The notes below the pieces were generated by a model. It saw only the letters and a program-made list of their open reading frames with translations. It was not told the DNA's origin and did not search any database. Positions 1-9,865 of a stretch of DNA of 64,000 bases are shown here, piece by piece (position 1 is the stretch's first letter; each line of letters starts with the position of its first letter). The position numbers and the translations under genes are program-made. This DNA comes from Liopterus haemorrhoidalis (taxonomy: Eukaryota > Arthropoda > Insecta > Coleoptera > Dytiscidae), in assembly GCA_963971575.1 (NCBI GenBank), contig OZ020618.1:46452509-46516508 (forward strand), in the 5' to 3' direction.

Positions 1-190
1 GTACAGTTGCAAATTCTTTCACTTCGAATCCGTTTTCGATGGTTTCGGTAAATCTAAGCAGTTGTGTGGTACTATGATTTTTACGGAATCCAATTTGAAA
101 TTTCAACTTTCTACCGTACATTTTTACCGTACAGACAGACACATGAGTGATTTTCTAAAGGTTTTTTGGTGGTCATACCTACAAAACCCT
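1..190 (-). mobile_element. HINE-like repeat, one end only (cut by window edge)
   Basis: The stretch ends in CATACCTACAAAACCCT, the same end seen at 4662-4678 and 16396-16411. A short CAGACAGACA tract and a GGTTTTTTGG block sit just before it in all three places. On the minus strand this is the element's 5' subterminal repeat followed by its microsatellite. The rest lies outside the window. No coding content is visible. Confidence 0.6.
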
Positions 191-269
191 AAAAATAAGC
201 ACAGGTGCCTTATGGAATACGCATACTTAATTCCCACTGCTTCCTACTACGTTAATTAACCGCTACCTA

Positions 270-392
270 CTAAATACCCGATACCCGTTAGTAAACGGGT
301 AATGGGTAGATAACGGGTAGCCGGTATTCAAATACGGAACTGGATAAGTCCTTAACGGCTCGGGTAGCGGGTAACCGGGTATCCATCGTCAT
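270..392. repeat. CGGGTA-rich palindromic repeat cluster
   Basis: Short imperfect repeats of ACCCGTT / AACGGGTA occur on both strands, for example ACCCGTTAGTAAACGGGT near 286-303, then several CGGGTA units up to 381. The tract could fold into small hairpins. Its origin is unknown and no element ends were recognised. Confidence 0.5.
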
Positions 393-1075
393 TCCTAGTA
401 CATAGATTAACAGATAATAAATAATTTTTAAAATAATATTCAATTTGACGCGATTACAAAAAAAAAAAAAAATAGTCCTAATCAGCATTCGGTCTCTCCT
501 GGTCTCCATCACTTACTAGATATTAGAGATGGGTGCTTGAGCGATTTTTGTGTCACTATCACGCCCGCTAACGAGAGCGACATGTTAATTCTCGCCCGAT
601 TACGCATATGGTGTAGATTTGCTTAACGTGATGTTTTCGACTCTGTTGGGAACCTCTGATTTACATCAATATTTAAATTAAATTAAACCTATGGACACTA
701 GTAAAGTTTGAGTCACTCTGCCTCTATTTTCATTCAGGTGTTGACTCCTCTGTGACATCACGTAATTTGGACATTTTAATGTCCATTTAATTTTAATGGA
801 GAAACTAGAACTCTCATATAATGTCTACGAACTGTTTTAAAACATAGTTTTACCTTGGGTGGTCCAAGTGTATTAGACATTAGGCATTCCACGTACAATT
901 AGGCAGTTGTCAATGTGAGATACGGCGACATGTTAAGACAACGAGACGCGGCTTTCTTGACACTGAATCGCGGCGACATACAAAGAAAACTATCACCACC
1001 ATCTAAGGTATTAACTGTCTTCTATCATTGCATTTGATGTTAATTCTCAATTTACGATAGAAGACAACTGATTTT
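393..1075. other. unassigned AT-rich sequence
   Basis: No convincing ORF, element end or RNA gene was recognised. A poly(A) run lies at about 458-471. A motif near 1017-1027 (GTCTTCTATC) recurs inverted near 1056-1066. Confidence 0.4.
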
Positions 1076-1600
1076 CTACCATAAAGTTAGATAATGCAAT
1101 ACTATTGCTTCAACGATTACTAAATCCACACCTAAGAAAGACAATTTCAAAGCAATACATTTTTTTGCGTGGTGGCTAAATGGTATGGTGACCAGAAAAT
1201 CAACTAGGAATACATTTGATGAATTGGTGTGATGGTGTACATTTGCCATAGCTAGAACCAGTTGCTGAAGCTTGATATTTGATGTCATGAGGCATGTTCT
1301 TGATTTCCACAGTTTTCTCAGTTGCTGCAAATGAAGTTTTATACACGATATTTCATTATTATAAAGTTCATCTTCTTCCGGGCCAAAGTGCAATAGACTA
1401 TAATTAAAAAGTAAACATGTTGATTGCTGATTCTTAGCAGTTACGTTCACTAAACTTGCCCAATATTCCACCATATACTTTTTACCGCCCGCCAACATAT
1501 ATAAGAAGGTATTGTGATCATACCGATTTTGACATTTCGAGATTTCGATGGATCTCCACGAATTGAGGTCCCTACATAACGTTTTGACTATTTTTGGCAT
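1076..1600 (-). CDS. unidentified open reading frame, 174 codons
   Basis: The frame stays open for 174 codons from a methionine at 1600 to a stop at 1076. Upstream it continues only through the stop-free tetranucleotide microsatellite, so the longer 219-codon version is inflated and I place the start at 1600. The predicted protein has a middle part with HFGPEEDELYNNE and a hydrophobic C-terminus. I recognise no domain. The length is unusual for chance in AT-rich DNA, but it may be part of an unknown repeat. No promoter or splice signals were assessed. Confidence 0.15.
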   Translation of the reverse strand: MPKIVKTLCRDLNSWRSIEISKCQNRYDHNTFLYMLAGGKKYMVEYWASLVNVTAKNQQSTCLLFNYSLLHFGPEEDELYNNEISCIKLHLQQLRKLWKSRTCLMTSNIKLQQLVLAMANVHHHTNSSNVFLVDFLVTIPFSHHAKKCIALKLSFLGVDLVIVEAIVLHYLTLW

Positions 1601-1602
1601 GA

Positions 1603-1654
1603 TGTCTGTCGGTCTGTCCGTCCGTCCGTCCGTCCGTCCGTCCGTCCGTCCGCC

Positions 1655-1702
<48 letters not shown>

Positions 1703-1731
1703 CGTACGTCCGTCTGTCTGTCTGTCTGTGT
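1603..1731. repeat. TCTG/TCCG tetranucleotide microsatellite
   Basis: About 32 tandem units alternate between GTCC and GTCT types in blocks. TDRQ or SVRP repeats in overlapping translations are products of this array, not protein. The flanks (TTTTTGGCATGATG on the left) suggest it sits within a dispersed repeat. Confidence 0.9.
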
Positions 1732-2864
1732 ACACGTGTAGAGCAAATTCGGCTGAAAGGATTTTTATGAAACTTCATATTTAAGCTACTGCTATCAATC
1801 GCACGAGTTGATCAACTTTTGGTAAAAATCGGTTGACTAAAAATGGGAGTTTACTCGGGTCGATTTTAAGATTTTTGTGAATATTTCACTACAGAAAAAT
1901 ATTTCGAAAAAATTTATTGAACAAAAGTTGCTATAAAGGCAATAACCCAAAACAGTACCCAAAACAGTTCTACTTTTGTCCTAGTGTTTTAGTTTCTGAA
2001 TCCAAACAAATTAGAGAATATTTCCGAAAAGGAAAAGGCGATCCAGGACAACCAAGAAAAACTGTAGACTTCTGAACAAAAAAAACCTGTTTAATCCATC
2101 TTGGTATGACATGTTGATTGAAAGAAGTTCTACCATTTACCACGATGCGCTTCTAATTCACAATCCAGAAATCTCTCGTGATATATTCAGCTGTCCAGCT
2201 TTCTTTTTATAATATAATTAATGTAAGTCCACATAACGTGTGCGCTTTTAGATATGATATGTTTTAATATGTTGTTTCCTGCTTTTTTGCAATTCAAGTC
2301 ATAACACGAACGTGCACGATAATTTTCGAGTACCTATTGTATTCTTGGAACGAATTCACGAGAGCTGTAAAATCAGGGGAAACTCTAAATCCTTTCTGAA
2401 TTTAAATTAAGATGAATTATGATCGAGGCATGAGGAAATTAAATATTTATTACCAAAAAATATTTGAATGCTTGTTGACAAATTACATACTGTAAATAAC
2501 TTTCATATTATTAACTAAAGTGTTTTATCTTATTTAAATCGAAGAGATATGTAAGTAAATTTAAATATGACTTCACAGAGACATCTGTCGATAATTTATA
2601 GAAATACTTCTAATAAATTAAAGAATTTATAATATTTGTAAATTATCGACAAGTCTGAAATCTCTGTTTTTGACTAAGAACTGTTACTCCTATCCCATTG
2701 TAGAGGCATTAAATAAAAATATATTAGCTAGAAAATATCATCCAAATTATTAAACACAACTCGTAATTTTTTGTCTTCAGGTACTCTGATTGCCTTGTGC
2801 ATTAACGATCATCAAGAGGCAATTTGCGTAATTTGCGTAAAATCTCGTAACGTGAAACGTAAGG
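1732..2864. other. unassigned AT-rich sequence
   Basis: No gene or element ends were recognised. The first part (to about 1900) looks like the 3' flank of the microsatellite-bearing repeat. An imperfect inverted repeat of ACTTGTCGATAATTT type is visible at about 2585-2655. Confidence 0.4.
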
Positions 2865-2932
2865 CACGTAGCGTAGAAACGTGAAAATAAGATATAGAAT
2901 AGCATGTTATTTTCATGTTTCTACGCTACGTG
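2865..2932. repeat. 26-bp hairpin inverted repeat
   Basis: CACGTAGCGTAGAAACGTGA and the next six bases (2865-2890) are repeated inverted at 2907-2932 with one mismatch, around a 16-nt loop. Flanking CGTAACGTGAAACGTAAGG and CGTACGTGCG add looser symmetry. It could be a decayed MITE or a transcribed hairpin. No TSD was identified. Confidence 0.7.
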
Positions 2933-3180
2933 CGTACGTGCGTTCTAATTTGGCACAATAATAAAGAACAAAGTTGGTTAGTGAGAAATAAATAAATCTA
3001 AAGGACAACGCTTTAAAATAAAGGTCTGTCCTCTATAATAAAGGACGTATGATCACAGTTAATATAGGTAAAGGCAACCCTTGAAAATTTTAAATATTAG
3101 TAAATCGCAGTTTGCTATGACAAAAATAAAGAACATAATAACAATGGTGTAAATGTTAATTAATAACCATTTATAGGCTG

Positions 3181-3365
3181 AAAAAGATAGTTAAATTTGC
3201 CGGTCACCATGGCGTAGTGTTTAGTGTAGCGATGCATTAGCTTCTAGATCATGAGGGCTCGGGTTCGAATCCCGGTTATGGCATGGCATTTTTCAAAATA
3301 AATACATCTCCTGGATAATGGCCTTAGTAGCTAAGTCCAAAAATTAAAAAAAAAAAGATGGTTAA
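3181..3365 (+). mobile_element. tRNA-derived SINE with target-site duplication
   Basis: An A-box-like TGGCGTAGTGTTTAG near 3211 and a B-box GGGTTCGAATCCC near 3260-3272 mark an RNA polymerase III promoter. A short tRNA-unrelated tail ends in an A-run at about 3346-3356. The body is bounded by AAAAAGATAGTTAA (3181-3194) and AAAAAGATGGTTAA (3352-3365), one mismatch apart, as expected for retrotransposition primed by a LINE. The tRNA-like head does not fold as a clean cloverleaf by eye, so this is not called a tRNA gene. Confidence 0.75.
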
Positions 3366-3380
3366 CATCTCATTAACGAA

Positions 3381-4682
3381 AAAATTGATGTGAAGTGTGA
3401 ATTTTCACACATCTCAGGGTTTTGCAGGTATTTAATAGGAGTGAGAAGTCATCATAATACTGGAAGTAAAGGTATATTTATCACATCAAAATCAACAGTT
3501 TTTTTGATAATCACTGTTATTCTTTATTGGAGAACTAAGAGCTTCCATTTAATTTTTTTAAACCAAATTTAAATAATTTTCCAAATATCCCAGCGTTTTT
3601 TTCTGAATTTGCTTCGTATTCAAGTCTTCATTAGATTAATAAGAAAAATTTTACAGTGTAGAGTATAGTGTGGTGTGAGTAAATCAGTTCGCAACTATTA
3701 AAAAAATATAATATTTTTTTAATGTTTTTAATTTCAAAAAAATACACGCACTATCTTAGCTATAAATACAAAAAATCCATATCATGAATTAAAAAAATAA
3801 TCAATTTTGTCAAAAACATAAAAACTGCCATATTTTTCAAAAACACAATCTGGTAAAAAAAAATCTCTCGTACGTTTCCGGCTCAGATCAATATACATTA
3901 CAAGTCTATTCCTTTGGTTTAGGTGGAACTAGATTTTCAATTCTAGTTACTTTTACCGATTGATTGAAGCTTTTGATTATTTTGTTCAGGAAAAGTCAAC
4001 TTCAATATATAAAAAATAGCTAATGACAAAAATGAAAATTCAGGTTAGTTAGACGAATTTCAAAAAACTATCTATCGTTCCTTAATCTACGTTTTAAGAG
4101 CTTTCTTTTACACACAATTTTAAAAAAATATTTTTTTAATCTACGACAAAAAAAATCAACATTTTTCGAAAAACTTATCCGATCAAAAATTCCTGTTGAA
4201 CTATTCCGTTTCCCATCAATGTTCAGTACGGAGATTTTTTTAAAACTTTTAGATCAATCCATTTGGGAGATAGGGTGGGGGACAAAAGTTTTTTGACTCA
4301 TTTTGGCAAAAATCCAATAAAAGGAAAATGCTTTTTCAAAAATAAAAATTTGCTTGTTGATCCACGCATTAAGAGGTTCCATTTGGAATGCCACTAAAAA
4401 TTTAAAAAAATATATATGTTTTTTATTAAATACATAATTGTTTATATGTATATCGGGATGTGTTTTTTGAACTCTCAGTATTTTTGTGGGTCAAAGAGTT
4501 GTATAGGCATGCCAAATTTCAACTTTCTATGTTGAACCGCTTGGCTACAATTTCTACCGTACAGACAGACAGACAGACATACAGACACACAGACAGACAT
4601 ACAGACACACAGACAGACAGACAGACAGACATAAGTGAAGTTATAAAGGTTTTTTGGTTGTCATACCTACAAAACCCTAAAA
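3381..4682 (-). mobile_element. HINE/DINE-like (Helentron-type) non-autonomous element, copy 1
   Basis: The plus-strand left end holds the palindrome GTGTGAATTTTCACAC (3396-3411), followed at once by AGGGTTTTGCAGGTAT (3416-3431). The right end carries the inverted match ATACCTACAAAACCCT (4663-4678). A CAGA microsatellite (4560-4632) sits just inside the right end. Read on the minus strand the order is subterminal repeat, microsatellite, body, subterminal repeat, terminal hairpin. That is the architecture described for Helentron-associated elements. There is no TSD and no ORF. A second copy at 15494-16415 shares ends and interior. The class assignment is inference from structure. Confidence 0.6.
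3901..4050. mobile_element. fragment of Tc1-like MITE inside the HINE
   Basis: It begins after TA with CAAGTCTATTCC and continues GGTGGAACTAGATTTTCAAT, matching one end of the MITEs at 21531-21922 and 51472-51867 (CAGTCTGTTCC, then GCGGAACTAGATTTTGCAAT). HINE copy 2 lacks this stretch at the equivalent place, after ATATACATTA. The right limit is approximate. Confidence 0.5.
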
Positions 4683-6918
4683 AACAGTAAAAAAACAAAA
4701 TAAATCGTTTATTTAACTATATATTAAATATTAAATTATTTGTTAAATATATAATGACAAATTTTGTGGAAAAATTAAAAGGAGAAAAATCGAAGATGTT
4801 TAGTAAAAGTGCAAATTTTTCCCTAGTAAAATAGTAATTATATAAGTGATTTAAAAACAATTTGTAAATTTGATACTAAATTAAAACCTGTATTACTCAC
4901 TTTTATACCACTTTTTCAAAAAGTTTAATTTTTTTATTGGTTGTTATTCATTAAAATTTACTATTTCTAACAATTTTACCGTCCCCCCAAATTTGCCGCT
5001 TTGAGCACTTGCCTTGATTGCGTTCCACTAGATCGGGTCCTTAACAAAATTGTGGAATACACAAAATTGTATCATACTGGTGAAAATTTAAATAGCTTCA
5101 TTTCAGAAATTTTTTCCAATCTTCTTAACTGATTTCTTCACCTTTTGTGTTTCTATTTAGTTATCCTTCTGAAGTCTCCATTACTATTCTTTCCTCTTTT
5201 CCATCTTCTGATATTTTATACATTTTGGGAAACGCTGCGTTAGGATAATATAATTTAATTCATAGGATTTATGTGTGTTCAAAGCCGTTTATTTCCTGTC
5301 TTGTTTTTCAACTTGTAATAGACATAACGATCTTTATAAAATTTATGGCGACAAGCAAGCAAACGTGTTTATTATTAAAATAAGTCACATTTATGATCCA
5401 AGTGAATGGTACCGTGGTACCAATGAGGCAGAACCCACCATTCTATATCCACTTAACAAAATGGCGGAGGAATGAAGTTTAGAGTTGTTTTTATATAAAA
5501 CTCGTTCCAATAGGCACACAATGCAATCTAGGGCGTATGTAACATTAATTTACCAAGATGTGCATTTTGCAATCCAGTTTTCCGCCTTCTGGCCACGTGA
5601 TTGTCGATCTTTGAGTCGTGATTGGTTGTAATGGTCGCGACAAATACCTTGGTTTAGCAGTCACGTTTTACAGTAACAAGCGTCGACAATTGCACCAGCC
5701 ATCGATGTATTGAATGTTGTTTATTGCTCCCCAGGTTAGTTCGTGTTCGTCCCGATAGGTGACTCTGAGAGCAGGATGCCCGATGCTACAACCGGACGAC
5801 CCCGTTTGATTAATGATCCGATTCATTGTTGACGATCAAAATGTTATGATTAATCTGATGGGTGAGAGACTCTCATTAATTCAATGAAGCATATTTATTT
5901 AAGACCATCGATGCTTCCTTTAGAACACATTAGGGAAATTGCACCCTAGATTTTTGTTTTTTCCTTAATTAAGAATTAAGGAAAGTAGTGTAATTGTAAA
6001 GTTATTGAGAATTAAGAAAGTAATGTCTAACAATGAGAAGAAGATTGTTTAATTTAATAGACAAGCAGCAAGATCATGTAAGATGAGGAAAACCAAGGCT
6101 CGAAATGGAAAATTTCACGAACCGGAACGCCACTTCAGAATTTTGCAACTTAAGAAAAATATAGGCATATTGCGTACAAGAAAACACTTATTTTAAATTG
6201 ACTCTGAATAAACGAGGCAGTATTATAAATTAATTTTCAATTAAAAAAGTATTATTAAGCAGTATTAACCTAACATATCCTGACTGAAATATTATTTTTT
6301 ACTGCCAAAGGCTAGTGCCCAAAAAGTGTTTTAACTGCTCAAACATATAGAGCCGTTGTCTTAGATTAAATGAATGATTCGCAGAGGACTGTTGGTTAGA
6401 CCGATTTAAATTATAATGTGGTTTTTAAGTAAACTAACCACTTTAATCTTGGTCCTTTGACTTCACTACCCAAACTGAAATACCAATAAACTAAACTGCA
6501 ACACTTTGTAAACATACTTTTTTAATTTAATTTTATAAATTTATTATTGTTTATCTTATTTTTAACCCTAAAACTTTTCCCAAGATAGCTAAAATATTAT
6601 GTAAATTAACCTTAATATGATAAAAAATTTATTAATTAAATCCTTAATTATATAATGCAATTTTTTTATTTTAAAATGCACGAGAAAGCAAAATAGTAAA
6701 ATAGTATAAAAAAAATCGTTGCAAAAGGCATTTTGCTGCTCTTGTCGATTAGTAAACTCTTGGCTTCGCGACTCATTTTTTAACCTCGACGCGTGCGGCA
6801 AAATTATGCCTTATGAAACTTATGTTTAAGTATACTATTGGAAACGTCTTTTTGCGTACCTTGCTTGCTTAGTTACCGAGACAAAGAACAATCATGCCGT
6901 TTGGCCACAATTTATATA
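4683..6918. other. unassigned sequence between repeats
   Basis: No gene is recognised. A short stretch near 4978-5020 (CCGTCCCCCCAAATTTGCCG) resembles a decayed transposon end. The region 5570-5830 is less AT-rich than its surroundings and has no long ORF, so it could be single-copy host sequence. Short ORFs here carry no recognisable motif. Confidence 0.35.
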
Positions 6919-7603
6919 CGAGGGCATATTGAAAACTAATGCCTCCGTGGCTATAACTTTATTAGTAATTGATACATGGTTTAGATATAAATGTGAAATA
7001 ATAGTATAAACTGTCCTCTACGCCCTGATATATTCACTTTTCCACATAATCGCAATTGACAATAATACATTTACGCCAACGTGGTACGAGTTTTTCAAGT
7101 CTGTCACGGAAAAAGTCTGAAGGCTTCCCACGGCATCATTTCCGCACCTCCGCTATCACCTCTGAGGAGGAAAAAGTCACAAGGCGCAAGATCTGGGCTA
7201 TAAGGTGGATGAGGTAAAACGTCAAGACACTGGTCGGCCACTGCGTGCCCGATGGACATCCGTTTCAGCAGGACTTGCGTCTTTCACAGTCCTTACCCAC
7301 CTCCTAACAGTACTCACATCAACACACGCATCACGGTAAACTGCACTTAACCTTCGATGGATATCAATGGGCACTACACCCTCCGCAGTAAGAAATTCAG
7401 TGACAGCTCGTAGTTTTAACCGCACATCCATGCCGGCCGCTATGTTTAGAACTGTCATGCGCAAACGCGATGTTGCTGAGAATCTCCGCTAGGAGGACTT
7501 ATGTACAGATACTTAAGGTAAATGGCAAACCACTTTAGACACGATCTGGCCCGTCATTATAAAAGTTATGGCCATGGAGGCATTAGATTTCAATATGCCC
7601 TCG
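6919..7603 (-). mobile_element. internally deleted mariner element with TIRs
   Basis: The left end CGAGGGCATATTGAAA follows TA at 6917-6918. The right end is its inverse and precedes TA at 7604-7605. The TIRs extend imperfectly for about 40 bp (TAATGCCTCC and ATAACTTT parts match). At 685 bp it is about half the usual mariner length of 1.3 kb. The N-terminal helix-turn-helix (HTH) region and the segment around the third catalytic Asp remain. The middle is missing. Confidence 0.85.
7115..7464 (-). pseudogene. mariner transposase remnant, catalytic core deleted
   Basis: From 7464 down, an 80-codon frame contains a mariner-type HTH: RAVTEFLTAEG, then DIHRRLSAVY, then DVSTVRRWV, ending in the linker RSGRPVS. 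A second frame directly downstream reads HPPYSPDLAPCDFF, the canonical mariner motif around the third catalytic residue. The first two catalytic Asp residues and everything between are absent, so no transposase activity is possible. The family normally binds its TIRs through the HTH. Whether this fragment is expressed is unknown. Confidence 0.8.
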
Positions 7604-7649
7604 TACTATCAGATACTACAGACAAATTAGTTCTATCTGCGAAACTTCA

Positions 7650-8170
7650 AAAATTTGTTTGACTGTTAATTTTGTTCTTCTTCAAGTGCCATATCCTCTT
7701 CGAATGGTGGCCACTAGCATAGCGATCGTAATTTTCGATGCTACCGTCCTGATAAGACATTACAAACCACTCTTTCAAGTTCTGCAACCAGGATTTTCGA
7801 CGCTTTCCTGCTGCTCTCTTACCATTAGTTTTGCTTCCATTATTAACTGTAATAGATGATATTTATTATTGCACACTAAATGACCCACATTTTCAAATTT
7901 GGAACATTAGTTGTAGTTTTGTTCCCATCTTGGTGAGCACTTCTTCGATCTTCCTTCTGCTGATCCACGAAATACGAAATATTCTACTGTAAATCCACAT
8001 TTCGAAGGCGTCTATTCCCGTACTTACCTCTTTAATTAAAGTCTAGGCCTCTGCATCATACAACACTACTAGGAAGATATAGCATTTCACTAATCGAAGT
8101 TTTAAGTCGATTGGTAAGGTTAAGTAGTTTCTTCATTTTACTAGAAGTTTTTTTATTATTCTGTTAAATT
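7650..8170 (-). pseudogene. non-LTR retrotransposon ORF2 C-terminal fragment
   Basis: Minus-strand translation across frames gives LPIDLKLRLVKCYIF, LYDAEAWTLIKEV, AFEMWIYSRIFRISW, then GKRRKSWLQNLKEWF. These match the region following the reverse transcriptase in many insect LINEs (the AEAWT, FEMW.YRR and GRRR.SWLQNL pattern). Stops and frameshifts are present, so it is dead. No 3' tail or TSD was identified. Confidence 0.65.
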
Positions 8171-8846
8171 TATTAGAATATTGCCATTGAAGTTTAAATA
8201 AAATAATTTCACATTTCCAATATAAATGATTTATATTTATTTTACATTCGTGGCTGTATCTTGACGTCTTGCTCCTATAAATAAAATTTAAAATTATACG
8301 TACTTAAATAAAATTATGACTATTCAAGGTACATATTTATGAGTTATATAAGGAAAAATATTACTTCGTTTTAGCAATGATTAATATAACCGCTAAATGT
8401 GAAATGTAATAATTTCCAGTCACGTGTGGATACAGTTATGAACACTAAATATTTTCCTTTTTTTATGAAAAATATAATTTAAAATGTGTGTATAAATATA
8501 CTGATGACATAATCATAGGATCTTCTGAGGCAGACGCTAGCGCCTGCCGTCATAACATAAAAGGTTGATTAATACCGATGTGTTGACATCGGAATCTGAG
8601 ATATGGGTTCTTAGATCTTAGATAGGATAGGGTCAAAGTGGTATTGTATCTAAAAACAAATACGTTTAATCATTGGTTCTATCCAAATCAATGAAATAAG
8701 CACTTCTTCTTATACGTACGACTAAGAGTTTTTACCTGTTTGTCCGGGTATTAATCGGAAGATGAAGAGAACCAACTTTGTGCCCATGTCTTGGACGAAC
8801 GTTCCGGGTGTCTTCTCCTTGTATGTCGTCCATTTTTGCAAGTATA
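8171..8846. other. unassigned AT-rich sequence
   Basis: No ORF, element end or RNA gene was recognised between the LINE fragment and the mariner remnant. Confidence 0.4.
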
Positions 8847-8900
8847 CGAGGTGTATAAATTAAGAAACTGGACGATTTAAAAAAATGTTTTCGAATAGAA

Positions 8901-9239
8901 TTAAAATTCAATATTGTCTCCTACAAAATAAACTAGAGAAACCACATAGCGCTGGAGACGGTTCTTCCAATCCTCATAGCAGTGCTGGAACTCGGATACT
9001 GGAATAGCCTTCAGCTGGTTGGTTACGGACGTTTGAATGTTTTCGATTGTCCCAAAATGGCGTCCCTTGAGGTAATTTTTTAATCTTGGGAAGAGGAAAA
9101 AGTCACAAGGACTCAAGTCAGGCGAATAAGGAGGCTGAGGATCCACAAGAATGTTTTTACTGGCAAAAAACTCGGTCCTGTGAAAGGCCTTTTGGAACCA
9201 CTTTGCGCAGATTTTTCTCATCCCCAATTCATTGGTCAA
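8901..9239 (-). pseudogene. mariner transposase C-terminal part
   Basis: The 112-codon frame begins TNELGMRKICAKW, part of the region after the HTH. It then carries QPPYSPDLSPCDFFLFPRLK, the motif around the third catalytic Asp, followed by the usual C-terminal helix region. The joint between the two parts (FHRTEFFASKNIL) lacks the first two catalytic Asp blocks. The upstream HTH part appears beyond the hAT, at 9640-9800, as GDSVLSRSQFLWWFKAFSEG and RSGRLSSSRTDENV with a stop further upstream. It is dead by deletion and stops. Confidence 0.8.
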
Positions 9240-9340
9240 AATCTAATAAACGGTAGTGTGAGTCAAATTCAACTCTTCCCTGTTCATTCTGACTGTTAAC
9301 CGACTATCTGAACGCACAAGATCCCGGATTCTGTCGAAAT

Positions 9341-9631
9341 CAAGCCCGTAACTAGGGCGTGGCGAAAGAGGCGTCTACCATCGGCGCAAAATTTTTAGTT
9401 GTTGGCCTTTTTTTTGTGATCAGAGGAGAGGACTTTTTTTTTACTCATCACTTGTATTTTTGAGGTGAGAACCTTTGTTTTTTTTTATTCATCGCTTGTA
9501 TTTTTTGAAGATGAGTAAAATTTAATAACATATACTGTATTTTCAGCATTTGCATTAGGGGCGCCAAAATATTCGAAAGGGCGCAACTTGGACACTTGCC
9601 ACCAGCGCTTAAAATCCTCGTAACGGCCCTG
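9341..9631. mobile_element. hAT-type non-autonomous element, 8-bp TSD
   Basis: It begins CAAGCCCGTAACTAGGG and ends CTCGTAACGGCCCTG, an imperfect TIR. The flanks are GTCGAAAT (9333-9340) and GTCGACAT (9632-9639), an 8-bp duplication with one mismatch. The sister mariner at 61430-61500 supplies the empty site (ATTCTGTCGACATTTT). The interior has two copies of a motif with a T-run then TCATCACTTGTATTTT, also present in the hAT at 32323-32538. The 291 bp hold no transposase. Confidence 0.85.
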
Positions 9632-9865
9632 GTCGACATTTTCATCGGTTCTTGAAGATGAAAGCCTTCCGCTGCGTAATTCATGTTCAATCAACTCTCT
9701 TCCTTCTGAAAATGCCTTAAACCACCACAAAAACTGGGACCTTGACAAAACACTGTCTCCGTAGGCCTGCTGAAGTTATGAAAAAGTTTCCGTTCCACTG
9801 TGCCCAAGTCTGAACTCAACCATATATTCTTTTCAACAGTCTAATTTATAAATACCGTTTACGAC

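Larger units (their letters stand above)
8847..9865 (-). mobile_element. mariner remnant interrupted by a small hAT
   Basis: After TA (8845-8846) the sequence CGAGGTGTATAAATTAAG resembles the start of the related copy at 60977. Minus-strand protein fragments run from the N-terminal HTH (about 9800-9640) to the C-terminus (8901). The hAT at 9341-9631 splits the HTH/linker region. The right TIR is poorly preserved; a weak match lies near 9840-9862. About 120 residues of the catalytic middle are missing between the HTH and the SPD motif. Confidence 0.75.

Noticed and set aside
1548..1784. ORFs rich in SVRP or TDRQ repeats
   Set aside because: They are translations of a tetranucleotide microsatellite, open in several frames because the unit lacks stops. 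The same holds for 4460-4690, 16250-16447 and 27780-29185.
3195..3290. Functional tRNA gene
   Set aside because: A and B boxes are present, but the acceptor and other stems do not pair cleanly, and an A-tail with TSDs shows a retroposed SINE.
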